The notes: generated by a model from the letters alone, not told the origin. A stretch of DNA of 64,000 bases from an uncultured Eggerthellaceae bacterium (GCA_934617425.1 CAKTUD010000001.1:248001-312000), one strand, 5' to 3'. Counted from the first letter of the stretch, positions 34,901 through 42,793 are shown. Numbers and translations: made by a program.

Positions 34901-35072
34901 TTTCGGTATCAACGACAACGACATTTCTATCAAGATCGCCAAAATCAGCTTTCTTGGCCAAATTAGCCAGAGAGACATAACGAGCAACTACGTCAGCCGC
35001 AGTGCCGTCGACTATATATTTTTCCATGCGATCGAGACCGACTGGAGTGGTGTTTTCAATAAAAGTATTCAT
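31920..35072 (-). CDS. DnaQ-type exonuclease fused to DinG-family helicase
   Basis: 1050 residues. The N-terminal DEDDh 3'-5' exonuclease (about 50-205) has VVVVDTETTG, AHNVGFD and the HRADADVEAT block. The C-terminal part is a superfamily 2 XPD/DinG-like helicase: Walker A EAGTGVGKS, cysteines for a [4Fe-4S] cluster in ECLKRKCPYFGNLCFG, DEAH box WIIDEAHD, and motif VI near IIETKQAAGRLIRKADD. This arrangement is like B. subtilis DinG (a ssDNA exonuclease), but here the cluster cysteines appear present. Probably unwinds damaged or structured DNA. Ribosome site is weak (GAGAG close to the ATG). It leads an apparent two-gene operon with the coiled membrane protein. Confidence 0.88.
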   Translation of the reverse strand: MNTFIENTTPVGLDRMEKYIVDGTAADVVARYVSLANLAKKADFGDLDRNVVVVDTETTGFSFTHDELIQIAAARLECGEIVDWYVTFVNPGKAIPEDVVHLTNIHDEDVKDAPSPEEALAGLVAFAGDAKMVAHNVGFDKTFTTKHPAGYPLLENKWIDSLDLSRIALPKLRSHRLIDLVHTFDAPVSTHRADADVEATCSIYRILLAAVCCMPFDLIQEIASMATEEEWSTQYVFDFFAENENVRSAALGLSAPEQETSGDKESSFKNEPQAFEQNDFGSFKQIDSENATMKRKKRLFSLRNMRRQRVSTMPTLDAKVDAEAIAANPASTIDFPSQNLVEKAFSKKGLLGRIYDQCEPRDEQRRMSVAIAKANANGRNLVVEAGTGVGKSMAYLVPSALLAKRNKITVGVATKTNSLLDQLVFQELPALSAALRGDRELLGDEADKPLSFAALKGITHYPCLRKIEHIVDDGPVMRLVAGSEISQAPALAGLLSFIEQSEYDDIDALKIDYRSLPRYAITTTSKECLKRKCPYFGNLCFGHGARRRAENADIVVTNHSLLFCDVAADGGLLPDIRYWIIDEAHDAEQEARRAFTESVDCIALQRICGKLSSETSRNVFAKAESRVANAPGADTTLLFALTSKCKQAGASFDQTAGDFISHAKDLLYYDTSKNKNYERIELWLNDEIRHGSVFSVLRSQEMLMVESADKLVKAVQDLVAYLEGIDEAAEVQREMASLALEVKELRQAAETIFEAEPKSFAYQASLNRKKDKLEDSFEALPLDIGAKLNETLYSSTHSVVFASATVTVNQKFDSFINTMGLGQTDESRYDTLKLDSSFDFDNNMIIYVVKDMPEPNMPSYLPALEKLLIAVHRAQHGSMLTLFTNRREMEKCFDVVQPALKQDDLRLVCQKWGVSVKGLRDDFIADETLSLFALKSFWQGFDAPGATLKGVVIPKLPFARPTDPLFCERAVRDDAAWRHYVLPQAIIETKQAAGRLIRKADDTGVLILADKRLITKSYGKTVLNSMPSKTVRICTIDEIVEALRLMSNRK

Positions 35073-35188
35073 ACTCTCAGGTTATCATCCATACCTCGAG
35101 AATATATCCAAGCCGAAGCTTCTATAAAGATATTCCCTCAAGCAAATGCGCTACCATATCTAGCAAACACGTAATCGAGAGGAACCTT

Positions 35189-35830
35189 ATGCAAGCTGAT
35201 TTCGAAGGATTCTACGCCCGTTTCGAAACATTCAGTAAAAAAGACGCTGGTATTCTCATGGGTGCCGACGTTCTCGTCGGCGACGAATTTACTTTCAAGT
35301 TTGAGCTAACCGACGGCACAATTAAAGCCGTCATTTACGATAAATTTGACAAGCGTGTAGGCTATTTCGAAGAAGCAACCACTCGTCAACTGCGCTTATA
35401 CGAAGCACGCGGATGGTCTACCCGGATTTTTCTCGCCTTCCTGGCTTATTCAGACCACCCCGAACCGGGATGCTACTGGGGCCAAATGGCAATCCTTGCC
35501 TACCCTAATGAATGCTCTGAGGTCTTTGAAAACTTCATTCAAAAGGTTTCAGTAAAATTAGCTGAGGGAAAACGTGTCGATATAAATATTGGAACACAGG
35601 GAATCAAGAGCATCGTAGAATCAAAAGGGACGTGGTTCACAAACGCGACACTCCCAAAACCAACACTCGACACCGGAACCGTAATGATGAAAAGCTCTCG
35701 GTCCCTTTCAGAAAAACTTGTCGAACAGGGAAGGGCTAAAAACCCCGGATGCTACGTCATTTCTTGGGCATTCATCATCGGTTTGGTTGTCATCACTTTT
35801 CTTGGCCTTCGATCTTGCGGCGTATTCTAA
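35189..35830 (+). CDS. Tail-anchored protein of unknown function
   Basis: 213 residues, start supported by GAGAGGAACCTT. The soluble N-terminal region (1-185) has no recognised domain; it has mixed alpha/beta character with a segment PEPGCYWGQMAILAYPN. A single hydrophobic helix (about 190-207: VISWAFIIGLVVITFLGL) sits at the very C-terminus, so it may be a tail-anchored membrane protein. It is divergent from the exonuclease-helicase gene and followed by a parS-centred terminator-like palindrome. Function unknown. Confidence 0.6.
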   Translation: MQADFEGFYARFETFSKKDAGILMGADVLVGDEFTFKFELTDGTIKAVIYDKFDKRVGYFEEATTRQLRLYEARGWSTRIFLAFLAYSDHPEPGCYWGQMAILAYPNECSEVFENFIQKVSVKLAEGKRVDINIGTQGIKSIVESKGTWFTNATLPKPTLDTGTVMMKSSRSLSEKLVEQGRAKNPGCYVISWAFIIGLVVITFLGLRSCGVF

Positions 35831-35867
35831 TTCGTATATAGAGGAACGATATCGTGTACCTACAATC

Positions 35868-35903
35868 GAAAGGGTGATGTTTCACGTGAAACATCACCCT
35901 TTC
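35868..35903 (+). terminator. parS-centred perfect 36-base palindrome, terminator-like
   Basis: GAAAGGGTGATGTTTCAC (35868-35885) is followed directly by its complement (35886-35903) and then TTTCTTG. The 18-bp arms would form a strong RNA hairpin after the tail-anchored gene, on either strand between convergent genes. The central 16 bases are an exact parS. Confidence 0.7.
35878..35893. other. parS site 4
   Basis: Exact TGTTTCACGTGAAACA at the centre of the 36-base palindrome 35868-35903. Confidence 0.92.
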
Positions 35904-35955
35904 TTTCTTGATTAGCAGTGAACGTTATCCATTTCCTTGCTTCATCAACAAAAAT

Positions 35956-36891
35956 CTACTCCAAGGCAAGCTCAATCAATTTGGCACACAACTCCGGGAA
36001 GGAATATCCCTGCGCGCGACCGGCGTCGGGCAACAAAGAAGTTTCAGTCATGCCCGGGATGGTATTGGTCTCAAGAATCCAAGGCGTTCCGGACTCATCG
36101 ATAATCATATCGGTGCGCGATACGCCACGACATCCGAGAGCTTTATGGGCGGCAATAGCAAGAGTCTGAACTTTCTCGGTAAGCTCATCGTTAAGACGTG
36201 CCGGGCAGACATGCTTCGACCCGCCGGGAGCGTATTTAGATTCAAAATCGTAGAACTTATGCGACGGAACAATTTCTATAACGGGTAAAGCTTGTGGGTC
36301 TTCATTTCCAATAACCGCTGCAGTAACCTCAACGCCAGATACATAACTCTCAACAAGAATTTCGTTGTCTATTTCAAAGACGTTTTCTATGACAGAAACC
36401 ACGTCTTCGGGTGATTCGACAATATAGACACCTAGGGCGCTACCTTCTGTAGCGGGTTTCACAACGCAAGGGTATTGAATGGCATCTACTTTTGAAGCAT
36501 TCGAAGAATCTCCTCTGAGCAAAGTGACCGACCGGGGGGTTGGTAGACCAGCTTCGCGATACATGATTTTAGATTGATTCTTATCGATGGAAATAGCACT
36601 CGCTAAAACACCCGAACCGGTGTAAGGCAAGCCGATGGTTTCGAGAAAACCTTGAATTTTCCCATCTTCACCGCCTTTGCCATGCAAACAAAGAAAAGCT
36701 AAATCAAAATCACCATCGACCAGTTTTTTCAATTCTTTCTTATCGGCGGGATCGATCAGTTCCGCATCGAATCCGGCTTCCTTTATGGCCTTCAAAGCGC
36801 CCACACCAGACTGGATGGAAATCTCTCGCTCTCCGCTCGACCCACCCGCCAAAACAGCAATCTTCATTTGCGCCAGATTCGACATCTGCAT
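35956..36891 (-). CDS. ddl: D-alanine--D-alanine ligase
   Basis: 311-residue ATP-grasp enzyme joining two D-alanines for peptidoglycan. Visible landmarks: MKIAVLAGGSSGEREISIQS near the N-terminus, LHGKGGEDGKIQGFLE, YPCVVKPATEGSALGV, the omega-loop SHKFYDFESKYAPGGSKHVC with the Tyr typical of D-Ala specificity, and the metal-binding end WILETNTIPGMTETSL. I chose the ATG at 36891 after AGAGGA at eight bases; the methionine seven codons earlier has no ribosome site. Convergent with the tail-anchored gene; divergent from rlmN. Confidence 0.95.
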   Translation of the reverse strand: MQMSNLAQMKIAVLAGGSSGEREISIQSGVGALKAIKEAGFDAELIDPADKKELKKLVDGDFDLAFLCLHGKGGEDGKIQGFLETIGLPYTGSGVLASAISIDKNQSKIMYREAGLPTPRSVTLLRGDSSNASKVDAIQYPCVVKPATEGSALGVYIVESPEDVVSVIENVFEIDNEILVESYVSGVEVTAAVIGNEDPQALPVIEIVPSHKFYDFESKYAPGGSKHVCPARLNDELTEKVQTLAIAAHKALGCRGVSRTDMIIDESGTPWILETNTIPGMTETSLLPDAGRAQGYSFPELCAKLIELALE

Positions 36892-36977
36892 AGCTTCTTT
36901 CCTCTGCTTCATTAAGTTTTAGCCAGTATAGCAAACCATTGTTTCGCCAATATGATTGCTGAGGGCACAGACGTGGT

Positions 36978-36993
36978 TGTTTCACGTGAAACA
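36978..36993. other. parS site 5
   Basis: Exact TGTTTCACGTGAAACA with one extra palindromic base pair step each side (20-base palindrome 36976-36995), in the divergent ddl-rlmN promoter region. Confidence 0.92.
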
Positions 36994-37027
36994 ACTTTTA
37001 AATCGCCAGTCATTTATAATTTTCGTT

Positions 37028-38053
37028 ATGAAAACACCTATCAAAAATCTCACACGAAAAGAAATGAGGTCGGCTTTCAAAGCCGACGGCTTACCTATTT
37101 TTCGCTCTAAACAGGTAATCGAATGGATTTACAAGCGCTCGGCTACCTCTTATGACGAAATGAGCAACCTCTCTAGAAGCCTGAGAGAGAAACTTTCCAA
37201 CGATTATCCCTTATACACGCCAGAAATAATCGACCGACAGGTTTCAACCGATGGAACAAGAAAGTTTCTTCTTAGATTCAATGGTGGATATAGCGCAGAA
37301 ACCGTTGGAATCCCATCAAACGATGGCAGGCTTACTGTGTGTTGCTCAAGTCAAGCTGGGTGCGCTATGGCTTGTGATTTTTGCGCCACGGGTAAAGGAG
37401 GGTTTAAAGCAAATCTTAAAGTCGGCGAGATCGTCGACCAAATTCTTACCGTGCAAAAAGATTTCGAAACCCGTGTCACCAACATCGTTGTAATGGGTCA
37501 AGGCGAGCCTATGCTCAATTTGCCGAACGTAGTCGAAGCCTTGCGCATCTGCAATGATGAATCGCTTTTAGGAATTGGAGCACGCAAAATAACTCTTTCA
37601 ACCTGCGGAGTAATTCCGGGAATCAAGAATTTCGGCAACGTAAAAGAGCAGTTTACCCTTGCTGTTTCACTCCACTCAGCTATCCAGAAAACGCGCGACG
37701 AAATAATGCCTGGCGTTAGAATTTATCCATTAGATGCCTTGAAAGAGGCTTTGATTGAATACGTTCAAAAGACAAACCGTCGCGTAACTTTCGAATATGC
37801 ACTCATGAAAGACACCAACGACTCGAAAAGTCATCTGGATAATCTTCTTCGTTATTGTGACGGTCTCCTATGTCATGTAAATCTAATTCCCTTGAACGAA
37901 ATACCAGATTCACCATATAAACCTTCAGCAACAAAAACATTAATGAAGTGGGAGAAAACGCTAATAGATAACGGCGTTGAAACGAGTATCAGAAATTCTC
38001 GCGGAAGTGATATCGCTGGAGCTTGTGGTCAATTAGCAAACACCCATCGTTGA
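37028..38053 (+). CDS. rlmN: 23S rRNA / tRNA adenine-C2 methyltransferase RlmN
   Basis: 341-residue radical SAM methyltransferase that makes 2-methyladenosine at A2503 of 23S rRNA and position 37 of some tRNAs. The cluster motif is CAMACDFC (C112, C116, C119), preceded by VCCSSQAGC. The SAM-binding GQGEPMLN and the catalytic Cys in IAGACGQL near the C-terminus are present. The start is the ATG at 37028; an open frame extends upstream across the parS site but is not credible as protein. Ribosome binding is weak. Flanked downstream by two long inverted repeats. Confidence 0.95.
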   Translation: MKTPIKNLTRKEMRSAFKADGLPIFRSKQVIEWIYKRSATSYDEMSNLSRSLREKLSNDYPLYTPEIIDRQVSTDGTRKFLLRFNGGYSAETVGIPSNDGRLTVCCSSQAGCAMACDFCATGKGGFKANLKVGEIVDQILTVQKDFETRVTNIVVMGQGEPMLNLPNVVEALRICNDESLLGIGARKITLSTCGVIPGIKNFGNVKEQFTLAVSLHSAIQKTRDEIMPGVRIYPLDALKEALIEYVQKTNRRVTFEYALMKDTNDSKSHLDNLLRYCDGLLCHVNLIPLNEIPDSPYKPSATKTLMKWEKTLIDNGVETSIRNSRGSDIAGACGQLANTHR

Positions 38054-38092
38054 ATACGGATTCGCCATAAAATTGACAACAGCAAAACCAAA

Positions 38093-38133
38093 ATCAACCC
38101 CCTCTGATAAAAGTTTTATCAGAGGGGGTTGAT
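38093..38133. repeat. Perfect inverted repeat with 20-base arms
   Basis: Arms 38093-38112 and 38114-38133 (ATCAACCCCCTCTGATAAAA and its complement) around a single G. No T tract follows on either strand, unlike a usual terminator. Lies 40 bases after rlmN. Confidence 0.85.
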
Positions 38134-38146
38134 ATCATCGAGCGGT

Positions 38147-38193
38147 AACATGCGTAAAAACGAAAACTATGCATTCTCGCTTTTACGCATGTT
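38147..38193. terminator. Second inverted repeat between rlmN and parB
   Basis: Arms of 16 bases with one mismatch (38147-38162 with 38178-38193, core ATGCGTAAAA/TTTTACGCAT). It lies directly after the parB stop on the minus strand. May terminate parB transcription, although the T tract is inside the stem. Confidence 0.55.
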
Positions 38194-38199
38194 ATTTTC

Positions 38200-39387
38200 C
38201 TATTCACCGTCGGAAGCTTCTTTAACACTGGCTGGCTCAGAACCAACCTGATTGATAGTTATAGCTTCAAATAGACGCTGAAGTTCATCTTCATCGGCGA
38301 ATTCTATTTCGATTTTGTTCTTACCTTTGACCGTTTTTACACGAACGCTTGTGTTCAAAGATTTTCTCAGAGCACGTGCGACTTTTTTAAAAGACTGCGG
38401 AGCAGGAACGCGCTTTGATGGCGATTCGTTTTTCTTGCCAGAAAACAAGCGAGCAAGAGCTTCAGTCTCGCGCACCGATAGTTTTTCCTTGACAAGTTTC
38501 TCCGTCAGCTTTCTCTTGCCTTCCTCGGTAGGAATAGACAATATTGCTCGTGCATGACCAGCGGTTATCTTCTCTTCAAAAAGAAGTTGCTGGGCATCTT
38601 CCGGAAGCTCTAGCAAACGCAACGCATTAGCTATCGTAGAACGACCTTTGGAAACAGTTTGCGCGACCTCCGATTGCGTTAAATTACCGCGCTCCATCAT
38701 ACGGCGATACCCATAGGCTTCCTCTATGGGGTTAAGGTTACTTCGCTGAATATTCTCAACAAGAGCAAGCTCGATAGCGCGATTGTCATCTGCATTCTTT
38801 ATTCGAATAGGAACTTGCTTCAACCCCAACAAACGACAAGCCTGCCAACGGCGTTCACCAGCGATTATCTGATAACGCCCATCAAACATTTCACGTACCA
38901 AAATAGGTTGCAATAGACCATCTTTCTTGATGGACTCAGCAAGCTCTTCTAGTTCCTCACGCTTGAAATTCGTTCGCGGTTGATCAGGGTTCGGCTCTAT
39001 AGAGTCGATATCAACCTCATCGACGGTTTTCTCCGAGGTTTCCCGTTCCGTAGGTTTCTCTTCGACAGGTTTTGTCGCTGCTACTTCGCGAGCGCGCACA
39101 CCTTTGATGGTGATATTCTCAACGTTGTCTGTATAGACGGGACCATCTTCGTTAAAACCGTTCTCTTCAACTTCGGTGAACTGGTTCTGGGGCTTCTTTT
39201 CATCCTCATGAGCCTCCCGAGACGCAGATGAGGGGTTCTCTTCATCTTTAGCGGAGACGGTATAGCGTTCGGGTTGGTTGTGATTACGTCGCGGTTCATA
39301 CTCAAAGCTAGCGCGACTTGTTTCTTCGGTAGGCCCACCAAGCAACGAATTCAGACCACGACCAAGACCTGTACGTTGTTTAGCCAC
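38200..39387 (-). CDS. parB: Chromosome partitioning protein ParB (Spo0J)
   Basis: 395-residue parS-binding CTP-clamp protein. N-terminal ParA-interacting segment GLGRGLNSLLGG, then an acidic linker of about 100 residues, the CTP-binding fold (IEPNPDQPRTNF, GERRWQA at 177-183, ENIQRSNLNPIEEA from 211), the HTH LTQSEVAQTVSKGRSTIANA (236-255) that reads parS, and a C-terminal dimerisation domain (about 330-395). It overlaps parA by eight bases, so the two are coupled. Its nine probable targets are spread through the window. The linker is longer than in B. subtilis Spo0J (about 280 residues in total). Confidence 0.97.
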   Translation of the reverse strand: MAKQRTGLGRGLNSLLGGPTEETSRASFEYEPRRNHNQPERYTVSAKDEENPSSASREAHEDEKKPQNQFTEVEENGFNEDGPVYTDNVENITIKGVRAREVAATKPVEEKPTERETSEKTVDEVDIDSIEPNPDQPRTNFKREELEELAESIKKDGLLQPILVREMFDGRYQIIAGERRWQACRLLGLKQVPIRIKNADDNRAIELALVENIQRSNLNPIEEAYGYRRMMERGNLTQSEVAQTVSKGRSTIANALRLLELPEDAQQLLFEEKITAGHARAILSIPTEEGKRKLTEKLVKEKLSVRETEALARLFSGKKNESPSKRVPAPQSFKKVARALRKSLNTSVRVKTVKGKNKIEIEFADEDELQRLFEAITINQVGSEPASVKEASDGE

Positions 39388-40432
39388 GAGAGATCACTTC
39401 TTTCGCAAGTTTTACGTAAGATTGAGCACCTTTGCCCGTTGGGTCGTATTGGGTTATAGGCATTCCATAACTAGGAGCTTCGGAGAGCTTTACTGTTCGA
39501 GGAATCACCGTCTCGAAAACTTCTTTGCCGAAATAATTTCGAACTTCACGCACGACCTGCTTAGAAAGAGTCGTACGACCATCGTACATAGTCAGCAATA
39601 TGCCGTATATATCAAGCGATGGATTAAGGCGTGTTTTGACACGTTTCATCGAATCGAGAAGTTTTGTCACACCTTCCAACGCATAGAACTCACATTGAAT
39701 AGGAATGATGAGCTTATCTGCAGCAACTAAAGCGTTAACGGTAAGCAATCCCAGCGACGGCGGACAGTCGATAAGAATATAATCGTATTTCCCACGCAGC
39801 GAACCGACGGCATCTTTCAAACGATTCTCTCGTGCCATTTCGGAAACAAGCTCGACTTCCGCTCCAGCAAGATTAATAGTTGCAGGAACTATATCCAATC
39901 CCTCACAGATGTCAGGGATAATAACGTCCTCAACGGGAACGTCATTGAGCAAAACATCATAAACACAGCGCGGTATTTGTCCCTTATCGATTCCCAGTCC
40001 ACTCGTCGCGTTACCTTGAGGATCCAAATCAACAAGAAGAACCTCTTTATTCATCTCACCTAAAGCGGCAGCCAAATTAATCGCTGTCGTCGATTTGCCA
40101 ACGCCACCTTTTTGATTAATGATAGCGACGATTTTTGTTTGTCCGATTACGTGAGTTACAGGCTTCTTTTCAGAATAGCTATGAATTTCTTTATAGAGAG
40201 GCTCTTCATCAACGGGAGGGAGCTCTTCTTCCTCCACCTCGCGCTCCACTACCTCAACCTTCTCTATTCTGATATCATCGTCGACAAACGAGTCCCCATC
40301 GACTTCAAAAGATTCTTTTGGAGAAACGTCTTCTTTCTTTGTTACTGCAGATTCTTCACCATCTCGGCCAGAATCAGACTGGTCGTTAAGTAGTGTATTT
40401 GCGCTGCGTCTTAGATTATCGAAGAAACCCAC
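39380..40432 (-). CDS. parA: ParA/Soj ATPase with a ~98-residue acidic N-terminal extension
   Basis: 350-residue deviant Walker A ATPase that works with ParB in origin segregation. The core begins at KIVAIINQKGGVGKSTTAIN (P-loop 108-114), with VDLDPQGNATSGLG, DYILIDCPPSLGLLTVNAL and IPRTVKLSEAPSYGMPI as in Soj. In front is an unusual region: a possible amphipathic helix MGFFDNLRRSANTLLN, then about 80 mostly acidic residues. Typical Soj starts near the P-loop. The ATG at 40432 follows AAAGGGGG, supporting the long form. The extension might tether ParA to membrane or partner proteins. Confidence 0.95.
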   Translation of the reverse strand: MGFFDNLRRSANTLLNDQSDSGRDGEESAVTKKEDVSPKESFEVDGDSFVDDDIRIEKVEVVEREVEEEELPPVDEEPLYKEIHSYSEKKPVTHVIGQTKIVAIINQKGGVGKSTTAINLAAALGEMNKEVLLVDLDPQGNATSGLGIDKGQIPRCVYDVLLNDVPVEDVIIPDICEGLDIVPATINLAGAEVELVSEMARENRLKDAVGSLRGKYDYILIDCPPSLGLLTVNALVAADKLIIPIQCEFYALEGVTKLLDSMKRVKTRLNPSLDIYGILLTMYDGRTTLSKQVVREVRNYFGKEVFETVIPRTVKLSEAPSYGMPITQYDPTGKGAQSYVKLAKEVISRG

Positions 40433-40479
40433 AGGAACCCCCTTTCTTTCAATTTAAAAAGTATACATGCTTTAAATGA

Positions 40480-40495
40480 TGTTTCACGTGAAACA
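40480..40495. other. parS site 6
   Basis: Exact TGTTTCACGTGAAACA inside a perfect 28-base palindrome (40474-40501), between the parA start and the rsmG stop. Confidence 0.93.
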
Positions 40496-40524
40496 TCATT
40501 TATGAAACAGAGGTAGAAGCTGAC

Positions 40525-41205
40525 TTAGAGAGGTTTTTTCTGGGCAAAACCGTCATGACGAGGGAGTTTGATTTTCGGCTTGTCTGTCTTCTCGAAAACA
40601 ATAATGCATCGCTGAGTTTCTTTATCACTTAGCAAAAAATCACGCTTACTAACAAATGACATACCGAGTTGGCTAGAGATTTTCTTAGCATGCTTCAACT
40701 CGCTATCATCGATTCGAGCTTTATAGCAAATAAGTCTTCCTGAAAGCTTCAATAAAGGGCTAGCAAGCTCCATAATTACGGAAAGTTGTGCCAAAGCTCG
40801 AGCGGTAGCTACGGAATACTGCTGCTGATGCCTTCGGGAAAACTCTTCGATACGCGCATGTTCGGCATGCACGCAATCACTTAAATCAAGTTCTTTAGCA
40901 AACTCATTAAGAAGATCTACTTTTTTATGACGAGCATCGATCAAAGTAGTCTTTCTTCCTGTTGCTATTGCAATAGGAATACCAGGAAATCCACCACCAG
41001 AACCTAAGTCAATATACCTGCCATCTGGCACTTCGTTGACCTCCGGCAAAGCAGCAAGCGAGTCTTCAACATGAAGCAACATTCCGGATTCAACAGAATC
41101 AATACGTGTTAGGTTGGTTTCTCCATTTGCCCTTAAAACCAAATCTAAATGTTTGGCTATAAGGGATTTCCGAGAAAATTCTAGAGATTCGTACTGAACA
41201 TCCAT
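40525..41205 (-). CDS. rsmG: 16S rRNA (guanine-N7) methyltransferase RsmG
   Basis: 226-residue SAM-dependent enzyme (GidB) methylating G527 of 16S rRNA, where loss gives low-level streptomycin resistance. SAM-binding motif YIDLGSGGGFPGIPIAIA, then TLIDARHKKVDLLNEF, and ATARALAQLSVIMELASPLL. Normal length. Lies in its standard position between jag and parA; a long perfect terminator separates it from jag, and a parS palindrome from parA. Confidence 0.95.
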   Translation of the reverse strand: MDVQYESLEFSRKSLIAKHLDLVLRANGETNLTRIDSVESGMLLHVEDSLAALPEVNEVPDGRYIDLGSGGGFPGIPIAIATGRKTTLIDARHKKVDLLNEFAKELDLSDCVHAEHARIEEFSRRHQQQYSVATARALAQLSVIMELASPLLKLSGRLICYKARIDDSELKHAKKISSQLGMSFVSKRDFLLSDKETQRCIIVFEKTDKPKIKLPRHDGFAQKKPL

Positions 41206-41333
41206 CTAAACAGCCAATCTAGTAACAAAAAATTTTTACTCAATACAGCATACCTTCAGGAACTATCAACAATGTCGCAAGCACTGGTCATTTTTTAATA
41301 AAAATATCGATATTCTTCTATCGTAAAACATAT

Positions 41334-41395
41334 ACTTCGAGATAAAAGAGAAGGCGGCAAGTAAACACTTGCCGCCTTCTCTTTTATCTCGAAGT
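41334..41395. terminator. Very long bidirectional terminator-like hairpin after jag
   Basis: Perfect 29-bp stem (41334-41362 with 41367-41395; core GAAGGCGGCAAGT/ACTTGCCGCCTTC) with loop AAAC. On the minus strand it begins five bases after the jag stop, ending the rpmH-to-jag transcript; the T-rich part is inside the stem. Confidence 0.85.
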
Positions 41396-41399
41396 TGAT

Positions 41400-41939
41400 C
41401 TACCGAACAGGAACAATCACTACATGACGATCTGCTCCCTCGCCTTCGGAAGCAGTGTCAACTCTATCATCATTCCTAAGAGCAACGTGTATGATACGAC
41501 GCTCATAAGGAGTCATAGGGCGCAACTTAACACTTTTATGCGTCGAAGCGGCCTTCTTTGCGGAAGATCGAGCAAGCGATTCGAGTTTTTGACGCTGTCT
41601 ATTCTTATAACCCTCAACATCAACAACGATAGGGTAACGGAAGCCAATAATCCTTACCGTTATCACGGAAATCAAAAATTGCAGAGCATCCAACGTCCGC
41701 CCGTGGCGACCAATCAACACAGCAAGATCATCACCGGTAATGTCAAGAATCAGCTCGCCGTCGTCACCCTCGTATTCATCGATGGTAACCTCGCCAACAT
41801 TAAAATACTTCAATATATCTTTTAAAGCAGCTATAGCGGTATCGGCAACGTAATCAAGCTCTTCGTCAGAAATAAGATCTTCGCTTTCCTCAGCAACAGG
41901 CTCTTCTTGATTGGTTTCCTTTTCAAATTCGTCAGCCAT
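41400..41939 (-). CDS. jag: RNA-binding protein Jag/KhpB (KH + R3H)
   Basis: 179-residue RNA-binding protein linked to cell division and elongation control. Acidic N-terminus (1-35), KH domain with the GxxG loop VLIGRHGRTLDAL, and R3H domain with LRPMTPYERRIIHVAL. The ATG at 41939 has AAGGA upstream; the frame continues upstream through a parS site (reading MFHVKH), which is not a plausible start. It lacks the long Jag_N domain of some homologues. Standard place after yidC. Confidence 0.9.
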   Translation of the reverse strand: MADEFEKETNQEEPVAEESEDLISDEELDYVADTAIAALKDILKYFNVGEVTIDEYEGDDGELILDITGDDLAVLIGRHGRTLDALQFLISVITVRIIGFRYPIVVDVEGYKNRQRQKLESLARSSAKKAASTHKSVKLRPMTPYERRIIHVALRNDDRVDTASEGEGADRHVVIVPVR

Positions 41940-41980
41940 TTTCTTTATCCTTAAATCATCCGTAAAACAAAGCGATAAAG

Positions 41981-42012
41981 AAGTCGAATGTTTCACGTGA
42001 AACATTCGACTT
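41981..42012. other. parS site 7 in a 32-base palindrome between yidC and jag
   Basis: TGTTTCACGTGAAACA (41989-42004) is the centre of a perfect palindrome with 16-base arms (AAGTCGAATGTTTCAC). In the yidC-jag message it would form a hairpin ten bases after the yidC stop, followed by CTTTATC, so it might also attenuate transcription. Confidence 0.93.
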
Positions 42013-42022
42013 AGAATAACAT

Positions 42023-42793
42023 TTAACGTTTCTTAGTAGGACGCTTTTTCTTAACTTTACGCGTTACATTAACCTCCACCGGCTTTATTTCTTCAACAGC
42101 CTCTTCTTTGGAATCGTTTTTCTTCATGATTCGCATGGAAATCTGCTGCTGAGCAAGACCGATAAGCGAAGACACACCCCAGAACAAAAGAACACCTGCG
42201 GGAGAACCCCAACCAATCCACAACATGAAGAGTGACATAACACCACACATAATGAGCGTCGTGTTACGTTGCGGGTTATCCTTCTGACCCATCTGCATAA
42301 GAACCATAGGCAAAAATGTTGCGCCGGCAAAAACGATCAGAAGAACAACGTAAGGCAGGAAAATGTCAAACCCCTGTGCAAACGTGCTCGAAGGCGAGAG
42401 AATCAGATTGGGAACAAGGTTGAAGAAGCTGTAATCTTGATCGCCAACACGCGAACCCATCTCTTGAAGAACCTGGAACAACGCGATGAAGATAGGCATT
42501 TGCAGCAACATAGGTAAGCAACCCGCCAAAGGATTGAAATGAGCCTCAGCATAGAGCTTCTGCATCTCTTCCTGCATCTTGGTGGGATTATCAGCATATT
42601 TAGTCTGCACTTCGGTCATAAGCGGCTGAATACGCTGCATTTGATAATTCGATTTCGTTTGCGTATGCATCAACGGCGAAATAAGCAAACGGAAAAGAAT
42701 AGTTACGATGATGATCGACATACCCCAGTCGTTAAACAAAGGGTGGAAGAATGAGATGATTTGAAATATCAAATCCTTAAACGCGTCCCACAT
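42023..42793 (-). CDS. yidC: Membrane protein insertase YidC/Oxa1 family
   Basis: 256-residue insertase. The conserved groove Arg is in VTILFRLLISPLM; five membrane segments are visible, with the amphipathic loop MQRIQPLMTEVQTKYADNPT and the family block FNPLAGCLPMLLQMPIFIAL. Ends with a basic tail (KVKKKRPTKKR) that can bind the ribosome. No cleavable lipoprotein signal. Follows yidD by 34 bases in the rpmH-rnpA-yidD-yidC-jag operon. Confidence 0.96.
   Translation of the reverse strand: MWDAFKDLIFQIISFFHPLFNDWGMSIIIVTILFRLLISPLMHTQTKSNYQMQRIQPLMTEVQTKYADNPTKMQEEMQKLYAEAHFNPLAGCLPMLLQMPIFIALFQVLQEMGSRVGDQDYSFFNLVPNLILSPSSTFAQGFDIFLPYVVLLIVFAGATFLPMVLMQMGQKDNPQRNTTLIMCGVMSLFMLWIGWGSPAGVLLFWGVSSLIGLAQQQISMRIMKKNDSKEEAVEEIKPVEVNVTRKVKKKRPTKKR

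Noticed and set aside
38093..38133. The 41-base inverted repeat as a further parS-like site
   Set aside because: It shares no core with TGTTTCACGTGAAACA.
41940..42005. N-terminal extension of Jag reading through the parS site (MFHVKH...)
   Set aside because: The downstream ATG at 41939 has a ribosome site, and the extension is simply the translated palindrome.
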